Shown here: piece by piece, positions 27,082 through 36,621 of the stretch
How the letters are laid out: each line of letters starts with the position of its first letter
Position numbering within the stretch: position 1 is the stretch's first letter
Assembly: GCF_009707955.1 (NCBI RefSeq)
Contig: NZ_WMDQ01000002.1
Coordinates: 186,001-250,000 of the forward strand
Source: Flavobacterium sp. LC2016-13
GTDB lineage: Bacteria > Bacteroidota > Bacteroidia > Flavobacteriales > Flavobacteriaceae
Reading direction: 5' to 3'
Length of the DNA stretch: 64,000 nucleotides
Position numbers and translations under genes: made by a program
The notes under the pieces: model-generated
Database searches by the model: none
What the model saw: only the letters and a program-made list of their open reading frames with translations
What the model was told of the DNA's origin: nothing

Positions 27082-27111
27082 TTGTAAAAGACTATTCGTC
27101 GATTAGTTTTG
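27082..27111 (+). promoter_or_regulatory. Promoter of the small secreted basic protein
   Basis: TTG (27082-27084), a 19-bp spacer and TAgtTTTG (27104-27111) match the Bacteroidota consensus. The gene begins at 27196, leaving a leader of about 80 nt. Confidence 0.7.
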
Positions 27112-27195
27112 TGTTTCTGTATAATGAATGCCTTAAAAGTATTTATTGGCACTACTTTCGCTTTGTTTAAATTAATTAACACTAATACCACAAAA

Positions 27196-27672
27196 ATGAA
27201 AAAATTAGGAATTGCATTAATACTTTTAATGAGTGTTTTTGCCCATGCACAAGTTTCAGTCAATGTCAATATTGGTACACCACCAAATTGGGGTCCCGCT
27301 GGATATGACGACAGCAGATATTATTATTTGCCGGATATCGATGTTTATTATGACGTAACTCAAAGCCAGTTTATTTATGACAATAACGGTAATTGGGCGC
27401 GCGTAAACAGATTGCCTTCAAGATACAGAGGATATGATCTTTATAATGGTTACAAAGTAGTTTTAAATGATTACAGAGGAAATGCTCCTTATACGTACCA
27501 CAAAAAACACATAACCAATTATCCAAAAGGATATAAAGGAAAACCTCAGAAAAACAGAGGAAACAAACCGGAGAAACAAAATAAACCGGATAAGCATAAT
27601 AATGGTAATGGTAAAAATGATAATGGTCATAAAGGAAATTCCAAAGACCATAAAGATAACGGTCACCACTAA
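27196..27672 (+). CDS. Secreted small protein with basic, Asn/Lys/His-rich tail
   Basis: A 158-residue exported protein: signal peptide MKKLGIALILLMSVFAHAQ, a Tyr/Pro-rich N-terminal domain (residues 25-100, GYDDSRYYYLPDIDVYYDV and YNGYKVVLNDYRGNAPYTYH), then a Lys/Asn/Gly/His-rich low-complexity tail. The ATG at 27196 is chosen because it starts the signal peptide; the in-frame extension to 27109 would place the promoter inside the gene. Short proteins with this Tyr-rich domain are common in Flavobacteriia, but I know no function. The tail could bind metals or polyanions. Confidence 0.78.
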   Translation: MKKLGIALILLMSVFAHAQVSVNVNIGTPPNWGPAGYDDSRYYYLPDIDVYYDVTQSQFIYDNNGNWARVNRLPSRYRGYDLYNGYKVVLNDYRGNAPYTYHKKHITNYPKGYKGKPQKNRGNKPEKQNKPDKHNNGNGKNDNGHKGNSKDHKDNGHH

Positions 27673-27690
27673 TTAAACAAACATGACTTT

Positions 27691-27720
27691 AAAACGCCTC
27701 AAGTAATTGAGGCGTTTTTT
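27691..27720 (+). terminator. Intrinsic terminator
   Basis: A 12-bp stem AAAACGCCTCAA/TTGAGGCGTTTT with a GTAA loop and a T-run, 19 bp after the small secreted protein. Confidence 0.93.
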
Positions 27721-27825
27721 TGTTTTAGAGTAAAAAAAATTAGCATAAAATACTATATTAGTACCATCAATTTAGAAACAATTACAATCAATAAAAATCT
27801 GGTAACACCAAACAGAATCAATTAA

Positions 27826-29427
27826 ATGGAAAATATCACAGTCATTATTATGTTGTTGTTCGGGGTGGCATTCCTGAGCCTTTTAAGTAAAAAATATAAT
27901 TTTCCTGTTCCAATTGTGCTTGTACTTTGTGGTGTAATTATCAGTATTATTCCCGGACTTCCCGTAATTGCACTAAATCCCGAAGTAGTTTTTATTATCT
28001 TTTTACCACCGCTTTTATATCACGCAGCCTGGTACACAAGCTGGTCTGAATTTAAACAAACTATTCGTCCCATAACGCTTGCTGCTGTGGGTTTGGTTTT
28101 TTTTACAACTTTTGCAGTAGCAGTTGCCGCACATTGGCTTATTGAAGATATTTCATGGCCATTGGCATTTTTGCTTGGGGCAATCGTTTCTCCTCCCGAT
28201 GCAGTTTCGGCAACAGCCATTACAAAAGGTTTAGGTTTGCATCCCAGACTTATTGCCGTTCTTGAAGGCGAAAGTTTGTTGAATGACGCGAGCGGACTTG
28301 TAGCTTATAAATATGCATTAACAGCTATTACAGCAGGAAATTTTGTGCTTTGGCAGGCAGGATTAAACTTCTTTATCATGTCGACACTTGGTATTGCAAT
28401 TGGTGTAGTCGTTGGTTTTGTAATGAGTATTATTCATAAAAAGTTTGTTTGCGACGATGTTATCGAAGCTACGCTTACTTTGCTAACACCTTTTGCATCT
28501 TATTTAATAGCAGAACATTTTGAATGTTCGGGTGTTTTGGCGGTCGTAACAACAGGTTTGTATCTTTCTGCAAGATCAGGCACTATTTTTACGCATGAAA
28601 GCCGCATTATGACCAATACAATCTGGAGCGTTCTTACGAATATATTAAACGGTTTAATATTTATTTTAATCGGGCTACAGTTGCGTTCTATTATTTCTGG
28701 AATTGGTCATTATTCCGGAATGTCGTTATTTATTTGGGGAGGAACAGTAAGTTTAGTCGTGATTTTAGTTCGGTTTTTATGGGTTCTTCCTGCGACTTTG
28801 CTTCCAAGGTTTATCAGTAAAAAAATAAGGCTTAATGAAGAATTTGATTATCGAAACATGCTTGTTTTTGGATGGGCAGGAATGCGTGGCGTTGTATCTA
28901 TGGCGGCTGCATTGGCGCTTCCATTAACGGTTAATGATAATGAAGAATTTCCGTTAAGAAACCTGATTATTTATCTGGTTTTTTGTGTAATACTTTCTAC
29001 GTTGGTTATTCAGGGATTAACGCTTCCGTGGGTGATTAAAAAACTAAAAATACAGCCTTATTCGATATTAGCCGAAGAATATGAAATTAGGAATGTTATT
29101 GTATCTGAAACCATTGCGCATATCGAAGATAATTTTTCGTTACTGAATGATGATTTACTTCATAATATCAAAAGTAAATATGAAGTAAAGTTTAATCGTT
29201 TGCAGCGAACAGAACTTCCGGCCAATTTCTTTGGAGGAGGAAAAGTAATGGGAGGGGAGATTTTTAATGATTTTACCAGAATACAAATTGATTTGCTTAA
29301 TGTAGAAAGAGCTAAATTAGAACTAATGCATAAAAAAGGTTCTGTAAACGAAGAGATTTTCAGAAAGATTGAAAAAGAACTCGATCTTGAAGAAACCCGT
29401 TTATGGATGGAAATGCATGAAGAGTAA
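27826..29427 (+). CDS. Na+/H+ antiporter, CPA1 family
   Basis: A 533-residue antiporter with about 12 membrane helices and a C-terminal cytoplasmic domain of about 130 residues, rich in charged helices. The ion-binding region is intact: GAIVSPPDAVSATAI and LEGESLLNDASGLVAY (the ND pair). GMRGVVSMAAALALP is the conserved Arg-containing helix. It exchanges Na+ or K+ for H+ at the inner membrane. Transcribed alone with a long bidirectional stem after it. Confidence 0.94.
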   Translation: MENITVIIMLLFGVAFLSLLSKKYNFPVPIVLVLCGVIISIIPGLPVIALNPEVVFIIFLPPLLYHAAWYTSWSEFKQTIRPITLAAVGLVFFTTFAVAVAAHWLIEDISWPLAFLLGAIVSPPDAVSATAITKGLGLHPRLIAVLEGESLLNDASGLVAYKYALTAITAGNFVLWQAGLNFFIMSTLGIAIGVVVGFVMSIIHKKFVCDDVIEATLTLLTPFASYLIAEHFECSGVLAVVTTGLYLSARSGTIFTHESRIMTNTIWSVLTNILNGLIFILIGLQLRSIISGIGHYSGMSLFIWGGTVSLVVILVRFLWVLPATLLPRFISKKIRLNEEFDYRNMLVFGWAGMRGVVSMAAALALPLTVNDNEEFPLRNLIIYLVFCVILSTLVIQGLTLPWVIKKLKIQPYSILAEEYEIRNVIVSETIAHIEDNFSLLNDDLLHNIKSKYEVKFNRLQRTELPANFFGGGKVMGGEIFNDFTRIQIDLLNVERAKLELMHKKGSVNEEIFRKIEKELDLEETRLWMEMHEE

Positions 29428-29428
29428 T

Positions 29429-29471
29429 TATTTTTTTGGATTTGATAGAGAATATCAAATCCAAAAAAATA
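29429..29471. terminator. Bidirectional intrinsic terminator
   Basis: A perfect 19-bp stem TATTTTTTTGGATTTGATA and its complement around a 5-nt loop, between the convergent antiporter and LLM oxidoreductase genes, with poly-T in each direction. Confidence 0.92.
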
Positions 29472-29483
29472 ATATTTATGCGA

Positions 29484-30509
29484 TTAACTATTTTTAATTA
29501 ACGGAATTACTTTTGTTCCGATGAATTCTATTGAACTCATTAATTGTTCATGCGTAAGTCCTGCATTATCCATTTGAAACGTAAATCTTGAGATTCCACC
29601 AAGCGCTTCACTGTGACGTAGAATTTTCTCAGCAACTTGTTCAGGGCTTCCTAAAACTAAAACGCCTTGTTTGTCGATTAAAGTATCAAATTTTTGTCTT
29701 GTTACGGGCGGCCAACCACGTTCTAAGCCTAATTTTGTCCAAAGTTCAGCATAACCAGGATAGTATTCTTCGATTGCTTTTTCATTCGTTCCTGAAACAT
29801 AACCAGGAGAATGCAAACCAACTTTAAGTTCCTCAGGTTTATATCCTGCAGCCTGACCAGCTTCGCGATACAAATCGATTAGCGGACGAAAACGATGTGT
29901 TTGCCCTCCAATTACGGCAACCATCAAAGGTAAACCAAGTGATCCTGCTCTTACAAAAGATTCGGGAGTTCCGCCAACGCCTAACCAAATAGGCAGTTTT
30001 TCCTGTAATGCTCTCGGATAAACCGGAAGGTTATTAATCGCCGGACGAAATTTTCCAGACCAGTTTACAAATTCATTATCCCTAATTTGTAATAACAAGT
30101 CTAGTTTTTCTTTAAAAAGCGCATCATAATCATTCAGATTAAAACCGAAAAGAGGATAAGCTTCAATAGAAGATCCACGGCCTACGACGATTTCAGCTCT
30201 TCCTTTCGAAATTAAATCTAAAGTGGCATATTCCTGATACACCCGCACCGGATCTGCAGCGCTTAAAACATTAACGGCACTCGCCAAACGTATGTTTTTT
30301 GTTCGTGATGCAGCAGCACTAAGTATTACTGCTGTGGCCGAATCTAAAAATTCTTTTTTATGGTGTTCTCCAATTCCAAAAACATGAAGCCCAACCTGAT
30401 CGGCAAGTTCAATTCTTTGAAGCAATTGCTCCATAGCGTCAACACTGCTTAAGGAGTTGTTGTCGCCATACATTGCCGAAGCAAAACTGTCTATTCCTAT
30501 TTCTATCAT
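29484..30509 (-). CDS. LLM-class flavin-dependent oxidoreductase
   Basis: A 341-residue luciferase-like monooxygenase fold, FMN- or F420-type by family, with N-terminal IGIDSFASAMYG, FGIGEHHKKEF, SAVNVLSAADPVRVYQEYATLD and VVGRGSSIEAYP. The barrel is complete and the length is normal. Cytosolic, needing a flavin reductase partner; none is adjacent. Substrate unknown. It stands between two terminators and is monocistronic. Confidence 0.9.
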   Translation of the reverse strand: MIEIGIDSFASAMYGDNNSLSSVDAMEQLLQRIELADQVGLHVFGIGEHHKKEFLDSATAVILSAAASRTKNIRLASAVNVLSAADPVRVYQEYATLDLISKGRAEIVVGRGSSIEAYPLFGFNLNDYDALFKEKLDLLLQIRDNEFVNWSGKFRPAINNLPVYPRALQEKLPIWLGVGGTPESFVRAGSLGLPLMVAVIGGQTHRFRPLIDLYREAGQAAGYKPEELKVGLHSPGYVSGTNEKAIEEYYPGYAELWTKLGLERGWPPVTRQKFDTLIDKQGVLVLGSPEQVAEKILRHSEALGGISRFTFQMDNAGLTHEQLMSSIEFIGTKVIPLIKNS

Positions 30510-30557
30510 TTAGTAAAGATATTAAAAAACTGTTTTTTTACTGGTTATTGGATATAA

Positions 30558-30596
30558 AAAAACGGGACAAAAAGTATTTCTACCTGTCCCGTTTTT
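30558..30596 (-). terminator. Intrinsic terminator after the secreted sugar-dehydrogenase-like gene
   Basis: A 12-bp stem AAAAACGGGACA/TGTCCCGTTTTT with T-runs both ways, 24 bp beyond the stop of the minus-strand gene ending at 30621. Confidence 0.9.
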
Positions 30597-30620
30597 AATT
30601 ATTAATTGTAATAATAAGTT

Positions 30621-33545
30621 TTATTTCTTCACAATAGAAATAGCTTTATCGCCTTCATTGTTTTTAATAAAATAGATTCCCGAAGCGACTTCAGATATAT
30701 TGATTACATTTCCTTTTCCTTCTTTAATTTTAATGCCCAAAGGAGAATAAATCTTCCATTCGATTTCTTTTGATAAATGAAATGTTCCCGAAGAAGGATT
30801 TGGATAAACGACAAACTTTTTAGAATCCTCCGTTGGAATTTCAACTCCAAGATTACAGTTATGAACCATATATTCAACCTCTTTTGTATTAGTTCCGGCA
30901 GTATTGGTAACTTTTAAAGAGACTGTTTTAGTTCCTTCAGTTCCATAAAGTACATTATGCGGACCAATTCCTGTTGCTGTTGCGGGTGTTGCGTCATTGC
31001 CAAAACTCCAAACATAAGTATCAATTGTGCCAATAGAACCGGATACAAAAGTAACTGCAGTATTAATACATCCCATTTGTGGACTCACTTCAAAGTCTGC
31101 AACCGGTGTTGTTGCATTTCCTGATAAAGAAAATTCAAGTTTATTGACATTAATATCTGCTTCGTCAAACCAAAGTGTAATAACATGTACACCTTGCGTT
31201 AAAGGAATATTTGGAATTGTTGCAGTTTGCCAGTTCTGAAATCCACCAGTATTGGGAATATTGAATCTGCCCGAAACATTTACGCCATCAACTTCAATGT
31301 GTAAAGCTTTGTTCGCATAAGGTGTTGAAACTCTTAATTTAATATCATAATTACCTGTAGTATTTACTTTTGAAGTGTATTTAAGCCATTCATTTTTTGC
31401 AACGTACGAAATATTAAATCCGCCTTCATTACAAACTTCGGTTCCTACGCCATCTCCGGCTCTGTATTGTGTATCTCCACCGCCATTTGAATCAAAAACG
31501 GCATTTGGGCCAATATCATAATTTTCAGCTTCAATAATTCCCGGAATCTGAGCAATTAATCCCTGATAAGGCGCACTTGGAAGCGTTGTTGCCGTATAAA
31601 ATGCTGTATAAGTTATTGTTCCTGTAGCAGGAGCCTGAAACGTTTGGTTAACAGCTCCGCCCTGACCCCAATGATCAAAATCATATCTTATATTGCCAAC
31701 ATATTGCGGAGTTGGAGCATTTAGTGTTTGTACTTTGGCGTTTGCAACAACTTGTTTGGTAGCAGGCGCTACAACTGGTTTTTGGTTAAATTCTAAATTG
31801 AGTAATGCTGGTGAACTCGTAACTGTAACATCAACCAAATTAGGTTTTATGTCTACAAATTTTGTAGCCGTTAAGCCGTTGCTATCGGTTACTTTTACAG
31901 TAAATCGGTACCATACATTTGGTGTTTTCTCGCCTTGGTTTGATGCTACGAAAGTGCCCAATTTCACGCCTTGCGGACTTGCACCGGGATGTGAGTGTCC
32001 GGCTCCCGGAATATCTTCGTGAAATAAATCAATACTCCATGAAAAAGCACTTGCAGGTAATTCTCCATCTTCAATATCAGTTGCAGTAGCTTCAAAATTT
32101 ACAACATCATCAGCATTCCATTTTAAGGAAGCCAAAGGAAATTTTAAAGTAACTGTTGGTGCATTACTAAACGGAGTTACGGTAAGTGTTGCCGAATTAC
32201 TTGTTGCGTTTCCTGCTGTATTGGTGACGATAACTCGATAAGCTCCTGCATTTGCTGTCGTTACGTTTGGAATTGTATAACTCGCCGCTGTAGCGCCGTT
32301 GATATTTACATTATTAAATTGCCATTGATAGCTTTGTCCTACGCCGCTTGCCGTAACATTAAAAGTTACAGGATAAGTTGCCATAATCGTTTGTGATTGC
32401 GGATGATTTACAATAGTTGGAGCAGCGGTTTCTATATAATCAAGTTTAATTAATGAACCGTTATTGCCGTAAGCACAGTAATAAATGTAACCGTCGTTTC
32501 CTAACATCATACCAAGCGCCTGTTGTTGCGGAGCTTCATAAAATTCAGTCGAAACAGGATCAGCAACATTCGGATCAAAAGATCTTATGGCATTTCTGAC
32601 ATAGTCTTTAATAATGAATTTTCCCTGAAGATTAGGATAACGAGATGTTGTCGGATTGTATAATACACCATTTGTTAACGCATTTCCAATACTTCCGGTT
32701 GCGTAAGTAAATATCGGGTTGGTAAATAAATTTGTTTCCGTTTGTTTTCCGTCGCCACCTTGTGGATGCCCCCAACCGTAGTTACGAATCGTTGGATTGC
32801 TGATTTCATTTATTTCTTCCCATGAAGTTCCAACATCCAAAACAAATAATTTATTGGCTGTGGCATTAGCAATAAGTCTCCACGGATTTCTGAATCCGTA
32901 CACCCAAATACTTTGCCTTTGTATAGAACCTGTTCCATAAAATGGGTTTCCCGGTGCAGGAAGTCCATTTTCGGTAAGACGCAATATTTTTCCTTTATAT
33001 GTATCTAAATCTTGCGCGTTTGTGTCTTGTTGACTATCTCCAACAGTTACATATAGAAAACCATTAAAGAATTTTAAGTCACCGCCATTATGAAATCCTG
33101 CACCAATAGGTTCTAATAATAAAATTTCCTGTCTGGCTAAAACCTGATTGGCATTATTGATTTGTATTCTTTCTATTCGATGTCTGATCACAGTTCCGTC
33201 ATCAATAGAATAAAATACATAAATATATCCGTTAGTTGCAAAATCAGGATGCAAGGTCAACCCAAGCAATCCTTGCTCTTTATCTGTAACAGTTGTTACC
33301 GTAAAGACAGTTGAAACAGCATTGTTTTGAAACACTTTTACAATACCGGCTCTTTCGGCAATAAATATTCTTCCGTCAGAAGATTGTTCTAATGATAAAC
33401 CTTCTTTAATTACCGCAGTAGGAGCGAGGGTTTGTGTAATGTACTGGCAATTTGCCTGCCATGAAATCAGTAAAAAGAAAGCAAATAATAAAAATTGCCT
33501 TAATTGTTTCCTCTGATTTCCTCTAAAATTTAGTTCTTTTTTCAT
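30621..33545 (-). CDS. Secreted PQQ-type sugar dehydrogenase-like protein with Ig, CBM6, PKD and T9SS domains
   Basis: A 974-residue secreted protein. The signal peptide ends near residue 34. A GSDH/PQQ-dependent sugar dehydrogenase-like six-bladed propeller (about 37-370; EQGLLGLTLHP, FHNGGDLKF, YGFRNPWRL) comes next. An Ig-like domain (about 378-456), two further beta domains, a CBM6-type carbohydrate-binding module (about 664-808, IEAENYD) and a PKD domain (about 815-890, YVWSFGND) follow. The end is a type A T9SS sorting domain (about 908-974, VVYPNPSSG). It is probably displayed on the surface and binds polysaccharide while oxidising sugars or binding them. The electron acceptor is unknown. 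Confidence 0.9.
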   Translation of the reverse strand: MKKELNFRGNQRKQLRQFLLFAFFLLISWQANCQYITQTLAPTAVIKEGLSLEQSSDGRIFIAERAGIVKVFQNNAVSTVFTVTTVTDKEQGLLGLTLHPDFATNGYIYVFYSIDDGTVIRHRIERIQINNANQVLARQEILLLEPIGAGFHNGGDLKFFNGFLYVTVGDSQQDTNAQDLDTYKGKILRLTENGLPAPGNPFYGTGSIQRQSIWVYGFRNPWRLIANATANKLFVLDVGTSWEEINEISNPTIRNYGWGHPQGGDGKQTETNLFTNPIFTYATGSIGNALTNGVLYNPTTSRYPNLQGKFIIKDYVRNAIRSFDPNVADPVSTEFYEAPQQQALGMMLGNDGYIYYCAYGNNGSLIKLDYIETAAPTIVNHPQSQTIMATYPVTFNVTASGVGQSYQWQFNNVNINGATAASYTIPNVTTANAGAYRVIVTNTAGNATSNSATLTVTPFSNAPTVTLKFPLASLKWNADDVVNFEATATDIEDGELPASAFSWSIDLFHEDIPGAGHSHPGASPQGVKLGTFVASNQGEKTPNVWYRFTVKVTDSNGLTATKFVDIKPNLVDVTVTSSPALLNLEFNQKPVVAPATKQVVANAKVQTLNAPTPQYVGNIRYDFDHWGQGGAVNQTFQAPATGTITYTAFYTATTLPSAPYQGLIAQIPGIIEAENYDIGPNAVFDSNGGGDTQYRAGDGVGTEVCNEGGFNISYVAKNEWLKYTSKVNTTGNYDIKLRVSTPYANKALHIEVDGVNVSGRFNIPNTGGFQNWQTATIPNIPLTQGVHVITLWFDEADINVNKLEFSLSGNATTPVADFEVSPQMGCINTAVTFVSGSIGTIDTYVWSFGNDATPATATGIGPHNVLYGTEGTKTVSLKVTNTAGTNTKEVEYMVHNCNLGVEIPTEDSKKFVVYPNPSSGTFHLSKEIEWKIYSPLGIKIKEGKGNVINISEVASGIYFIKNNEGDKAISIVKK

Positions 33546-33721
33546 AAGTTATTTTTAGTAGATTTTATTGTGGGTAATCAAATTTAACATTTTTTTTACT
33601 ACTAAACCTATTTTTGGTTTATTAAAATATTTCATTAACAAAAAGATATAAAAAGCTATTATGTATTTGATTATGTGTAAAATAAACTAAAAAATGTATT
33701 ATTTTTTATAAGATTTTTTTT

Positions 33722-33729
33722 TAAATTTG
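33722..33729 (+). promoter_or_regulatory. -7 element for the desaturase gene
   Basis: TAaaTTTG fits the consensus, 28 bp before the ATG at 33758. The -33 position has TTA rather than TTG, so the promoter is probably weak or activator-dependent. Confidence 0.45.
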
Positions 33730-33757
33730 ATGTAGCAATTTCTAGCCAATAACCATT

Positions 33758-34861
33758 ATGGAAAAATTGAAACGTCCGGTTTATCTCAAACCTGGTACGG
33801 ATGATTTTTTTAAAATGCTGCAACAAGAAGTGAAAGAAACCGTTTTAAAAAATTCATCATTGTATCTGGTTAATATATTTAAGTCTTTAGGACTTTTAGT
33901 GCTCTTTTTTCTGTTTTATGCCTGCGTGCTTTTATTTGGCAACAATACGGCTTTGCTCTTTCTGTTTTATATTTTATGCGGAATGAATATGATTGTGCTT
34001 TTTATAAACGCATTTCATGACGCAGCGCACGGAGCATTGTTTAAAAAGCCATTCCACAACCAATTATTTACATATTCGCTGGAACTTTTTGGTGGTAATC
34101 ACTGGCTTTGGATCCGACGGCATATTGGTCTTCATCACGCATACCCAAATGTTCCCGATTGGGATATTGACATCAAACAAAGCGACATTATCAGGATTTT
34201 CCCAACCAGTCCGTTGTTCAATTACCACAAATACCAACATATTTATATGTGGTTTATTTATCCACTTTATAGCCTGAATTGGATCTACATCAGAGATTTT
34301 AAAGATTTTTTTGGAAAGAAAGACAACTATGTAAAAAAGGTAGTTGAAAAAATTCCGAAGAAAGAAATCTACATACTTTTTGCTGCAAAAGTGCTCAATC
34401 TTTTTTATTTGTTATTTATTCCGATGTTGGTACTAAATCAGCCCTGGTATTTAGTATTAAGCGCATGGTTTGCAATGCATCTCTGCGGAAGCATGTTGGG
34501 TGTAGTAGCTCTTGTTTCTACACATGTTGATGAAGATGCACATTTTCCTGTAACAGATGATAACGGAAATCTTTCAGCAACTTGGGCATTACATCAAATG
34601 ATTGTAACTAAAGATTTTAGTACGGACAGCAAACTGGCTAATTTTTTATATGGAGGATTTACACATCACGTCGCACATCATCTTTTTCCCGGTGTTGGGC
34701 ATACTTATTATCCTCATATTACACCTATAATCAGACGTTATGCAGAAGTATACGATCTTCCTTATACTTCTTATCCCTTTTATCATGCGGTGCGGTCTCA
34801 TTTTAGAATGCTGAAAAACCATGGAGTAAAAGAGAATATTTTAATGACCGGAGAAATATAA
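33758..34861 (+). CDS. Membrane fatty acid desaturase
   Basis: A 367-residue desaturase with the three histidine boxes HDAAHG, HIGLHHAYP and HHVAHHLFP, and four membrane helices (about 45-65, 70-95, 205-225, 228-255). The front-end/linoleoyl-CoA-desaturase-like layout (HxxHH as second and third box) suggests acyl-lipid delta desaturation, probably in cold adaptation of the membrane. No cytochrome b5 domain is fused, so an external electron donor is required. It stands alone on the plus strand. Confidence 0.92.
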   Translation: MEKLKRPVYLKPGTDDFFKMLQQEVKETVLKNSSLYLVNIFKSLGLLVLFFLFYACVLLFGNNTALLFLFYILCGMNMIVLFINAFHDAAHGALFKKPFHNQLFTYSLELFGGNHWLWIRRHIGLHHAYPNVPDWDIDIKQSDIIRIFPTSPLFNYHKYQHIYMWFIYPLYSLNWIYIRDFKDFFGKKDNYVKKVVEKIPKKEIYILFAAKVLNLFYLLFIPMLVLNQPWYLVLSAWFAMHLCGSMLGVVALVSTHVDEDAHFPVTDDNGNLSATWALHQMIVTKDFSTDSKLANFLYGGFTHHVAHHLFPGVGHTYYPHITPIIRRYAEVYDLPYTSYPFYHAVRSHFRMLKNHGVKENILMTGEI

Positions 34862-34907
34862 CCTAATAAATTTTTAATAAATTAAATAACCTAATTATAA
34901 AATAAAT

Positions 34908-34938
34908 TTGGTTTTATGTAGTTAACTACGTAGTTTTG
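34908..34938 (+). promoter_or_regulatory. GNAT-MarR promoter with overlapping palindromic operators
   Basis: TTG (34908-34910), a 20-bp spacer and TAgtTTTG (34931-34938). Two perfect palindromes overlap each other and the -7 element: GTAGTTAACTAC (34918-34929) and ACTACGTAGT (34925-34934). MarR proteins bind dyads of this size, and the second gene of the operon is a MarR regulator, so this is the probable autoregulatory site. Confidence 0.72.
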
Positions 34939-34957
34939 TATTGTAAATATAAAAACT

Positions 34958-35449
34958 ATGAAACCAGTTATTATCCCGATCGAAAATCAATATGCAAATG
35001 CAGTTATAGATTTAGTTTTAAACATTCAGCAAAAAGAATTTAATATTGCCATTACTTTACAAGATCAGCCAGATTTATTAGATATAAAGAGTTTTTACTA
35101 CGCTACTGGAGGCGGATTCTGGGGCGCTTTTATAAATGATGAATTGGTTGGTACAATTGCTTTAATTAAATTTGATGATAACGCGGCAGCAATCAGAAAA
35201 ATGTTTGTGAAAAAGGAGTATCGAGGAAAAGAATTCTCGATTGCTCAAAAATTATTAGAGACTTTGATTCAATATTGTAAAGAAAATGGAATCGATGATT
35301 TATATTTGGGAACAGTATCAGTATTAGAAGCTGCTTTGCGTTTTTATGAAAGAAATCATTTTGTACGCATCGAAAAAGTATTGCTTCCGGAAGCATTTCC
35401 ATTAATGAGTGCAGACAACGTTTTCTGCCATTTAAACCTAAAAGTATAA
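34958..35449 (+). CDS. GNAT-family N-acetyltransferase
   Basis: A 163-residue acetyltransferase with GNAT motif A KMFVKKEYRGKEFSIAQKLL (RGK-type acetyl-CoA loop) and motif B ALRFYERNHFVRI. The substrate is unknown. It is first in an operon with a MarR regulator that begins 2 bp after its stop. GNAT-MarR pairs of this type are common and often deal with a toxic amine or antibiotic, but nothing here identifies it. Confidence 0.9.
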   Translation: MKPVIIPIENQYANAVIDLVLNIQQKEFNIAITLQDQPDLLDIKSFYYATGGGFWGAFINDELVGTIALIKFDDNAAAIRKMFVKKEYRGKEFSIAQKLLETLIQYCKENGIDDLYLGTVSVLEAALRFYERNHFVRIEKVLLPEAFPLMSADNVFCHLNLKV

Positions 35450-35451
35450 GA

Positions 35452-35940
35452 ATGAATATTATAGATGAATCAGGAATTTTAGCCATTTCAACACGATTAC
35501 AACGCTTGAGCGAGCAATTGCGCAAAGACGGCGCATTGCTTTATAAAGAATACGGAATTGACTTTGAGCCGAAATGGTTTCCTGTAATTTATACTTTATA
35601 TCATAAAGAGGTTTTAAGTGTTGTTGAAATTGCAAATGAAATTGGCTATACACATCCTTCGACTATCAGTTTATTAAAAGAATTAGAAAAGCAAAAACTC
35701 ATTCGGTCTAAAAAAGACAAAATCGATGAACGAAAACGGCTTTTGCAGCTTACGGCAAAAGGGCAGGAACTTATTTTAAAAATGAAGCCGGTCTGGGCTG
35801 TAATGACAAGTGTTCTAAGTGATATTGCCGACAATCAAAACAATTTACTTCAGGCGATTAATGAAGCCGAAAACAAAATTATGCATCAGAGTTTTTTACA
35901 GCGTGCTTTGCAATTGAAGAGCGAAGAAAAGAATTTGTAA
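35452..35940 (+). CDS. MarR-family transcriptional regulator
   Basis: A 162-residue winged-helix regulator: dimerisation helices at the ends, with the HTH VVEIANEIGYTHPSTISLLKELEKQKLIRS and wing DERKRLLQLTAKG. It is cotranscribed with the acetyltransferase (2-bp gap) and probably represses the operon through the palindromes at 34918-34934. The GNAT product may be the effector-modifying enzyme. Confidence 0.92.
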   Translation: MNIIDESGILAISTRLQRLSEQLRKDGALLYKEYGIDFEPKWFPVIYTLYHKEVLSVVEIANEIGYTHPSTISLLKELEKQKLIRSKKDKIDERKRLLQLTAKGQELILKMKPVWAVMTSVLSDIADNQNNLLQAINEAENKIMHQSFLQRALQLKSEEKNL

Positions 35941-36039
35941 CGATTGATTTCAGATTTTTTTGTTTTAAATATTGTAAAAATAATATTACGAAATATTATA
36001 AAGATTAGTAAAAATTTAATATCATTGCAAAAAAAAGAC

Positions 36040-36576
36040 TTGACAAACATTGATATTTATGAAACGAGTTTATCAATAGAAAATTCTATTGTTCAATATC
36101 TTTTCGAAAGCGCAGGCGATAAAAAAATCATTAAAGCAGTTCAATATTCTCGTTTTGAAACTCAAAATGGTGTGGCTATTTATAATTTAGGTTTTGGAGA
36201 TTATAATTTTGAGACGAAAGATATTTGTGATAAGGAAAACAGCAATAATGGTGACATGAGAAATGTATTTAATACTGTATTGGGTACAGTGCCTAAATTC
36301 TTTGAAGATAATCCCGGTTTTCCTATCTATGTTCAAGGTAGCGATAGTTCAGAATCATTTGAAGAAGAATGTAGAAATGCATGCTCTAAAAACTGTTACG
36401 GAACCTGTAAAAATAAAAACAGAAGAATAAGAACCTATACTTATTTTGTAGATAAATATTTTAAAGAACTTTCAAAAGAGTACATTTTTTTTGGATTTGA
36501 TGAAGAAGAAAATAACTTTGTGCAGTATGTTCCAAAAAATAAATACATTGCGGTGCTGGTTTATAAGAAAAAATAG
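36040..36576 (+). CDS. DUF6934-like protein, possible toxin-antitoxin member
   Basis: A protein of about 178 residues with a pattern I know from the DUF6934 group: KKIIKAVQYSRF, IYNLGFGDYNF, NNGDMRNVFNTVLGTVPKFF, a Cys-rich insertion (CRNACSKNCYGTCKNKN) and YIFFGFDEEENNF. No ATG is available in the first part; the frame is open from 35944. The TTG at 36040 (TNIDIYETSL) is preferred because it gives the usual domain start. A 59-residue ORF follows 45 bp downstream. Function unknown; the four Cys in 17 residues could bind zinc. Confidence 0.65.
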   Translation: MTNIDIYETSLSIENSIVQYLFESAGDKKIIKAVQYSRFETQNGVAIYNLGFGDYNFETKDICDKENSNNGDMRNVFNTVLGTVPKFFEDNPGFPIYVQGSDSSESFEEECRNACSKNCYGTCKNKNRRIRTYTYFVDKYFKELSKEYIFFGFDEEENNFVQYVPKNKYIAVLVYKKK

Positions 36577-36621
36577 ATAATTTTGTAAAACAATTGGCGT
36601 TTATATTAATAGCAATTAAAT

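Noticed and set aside
35944-36039. Longer N-terminus for the DUF6934-like protein
   Set aside because: The added stretch is Ile/Lys-rich and AT-driven with no ATG; the TTG at 36040 gives the normal domain start.
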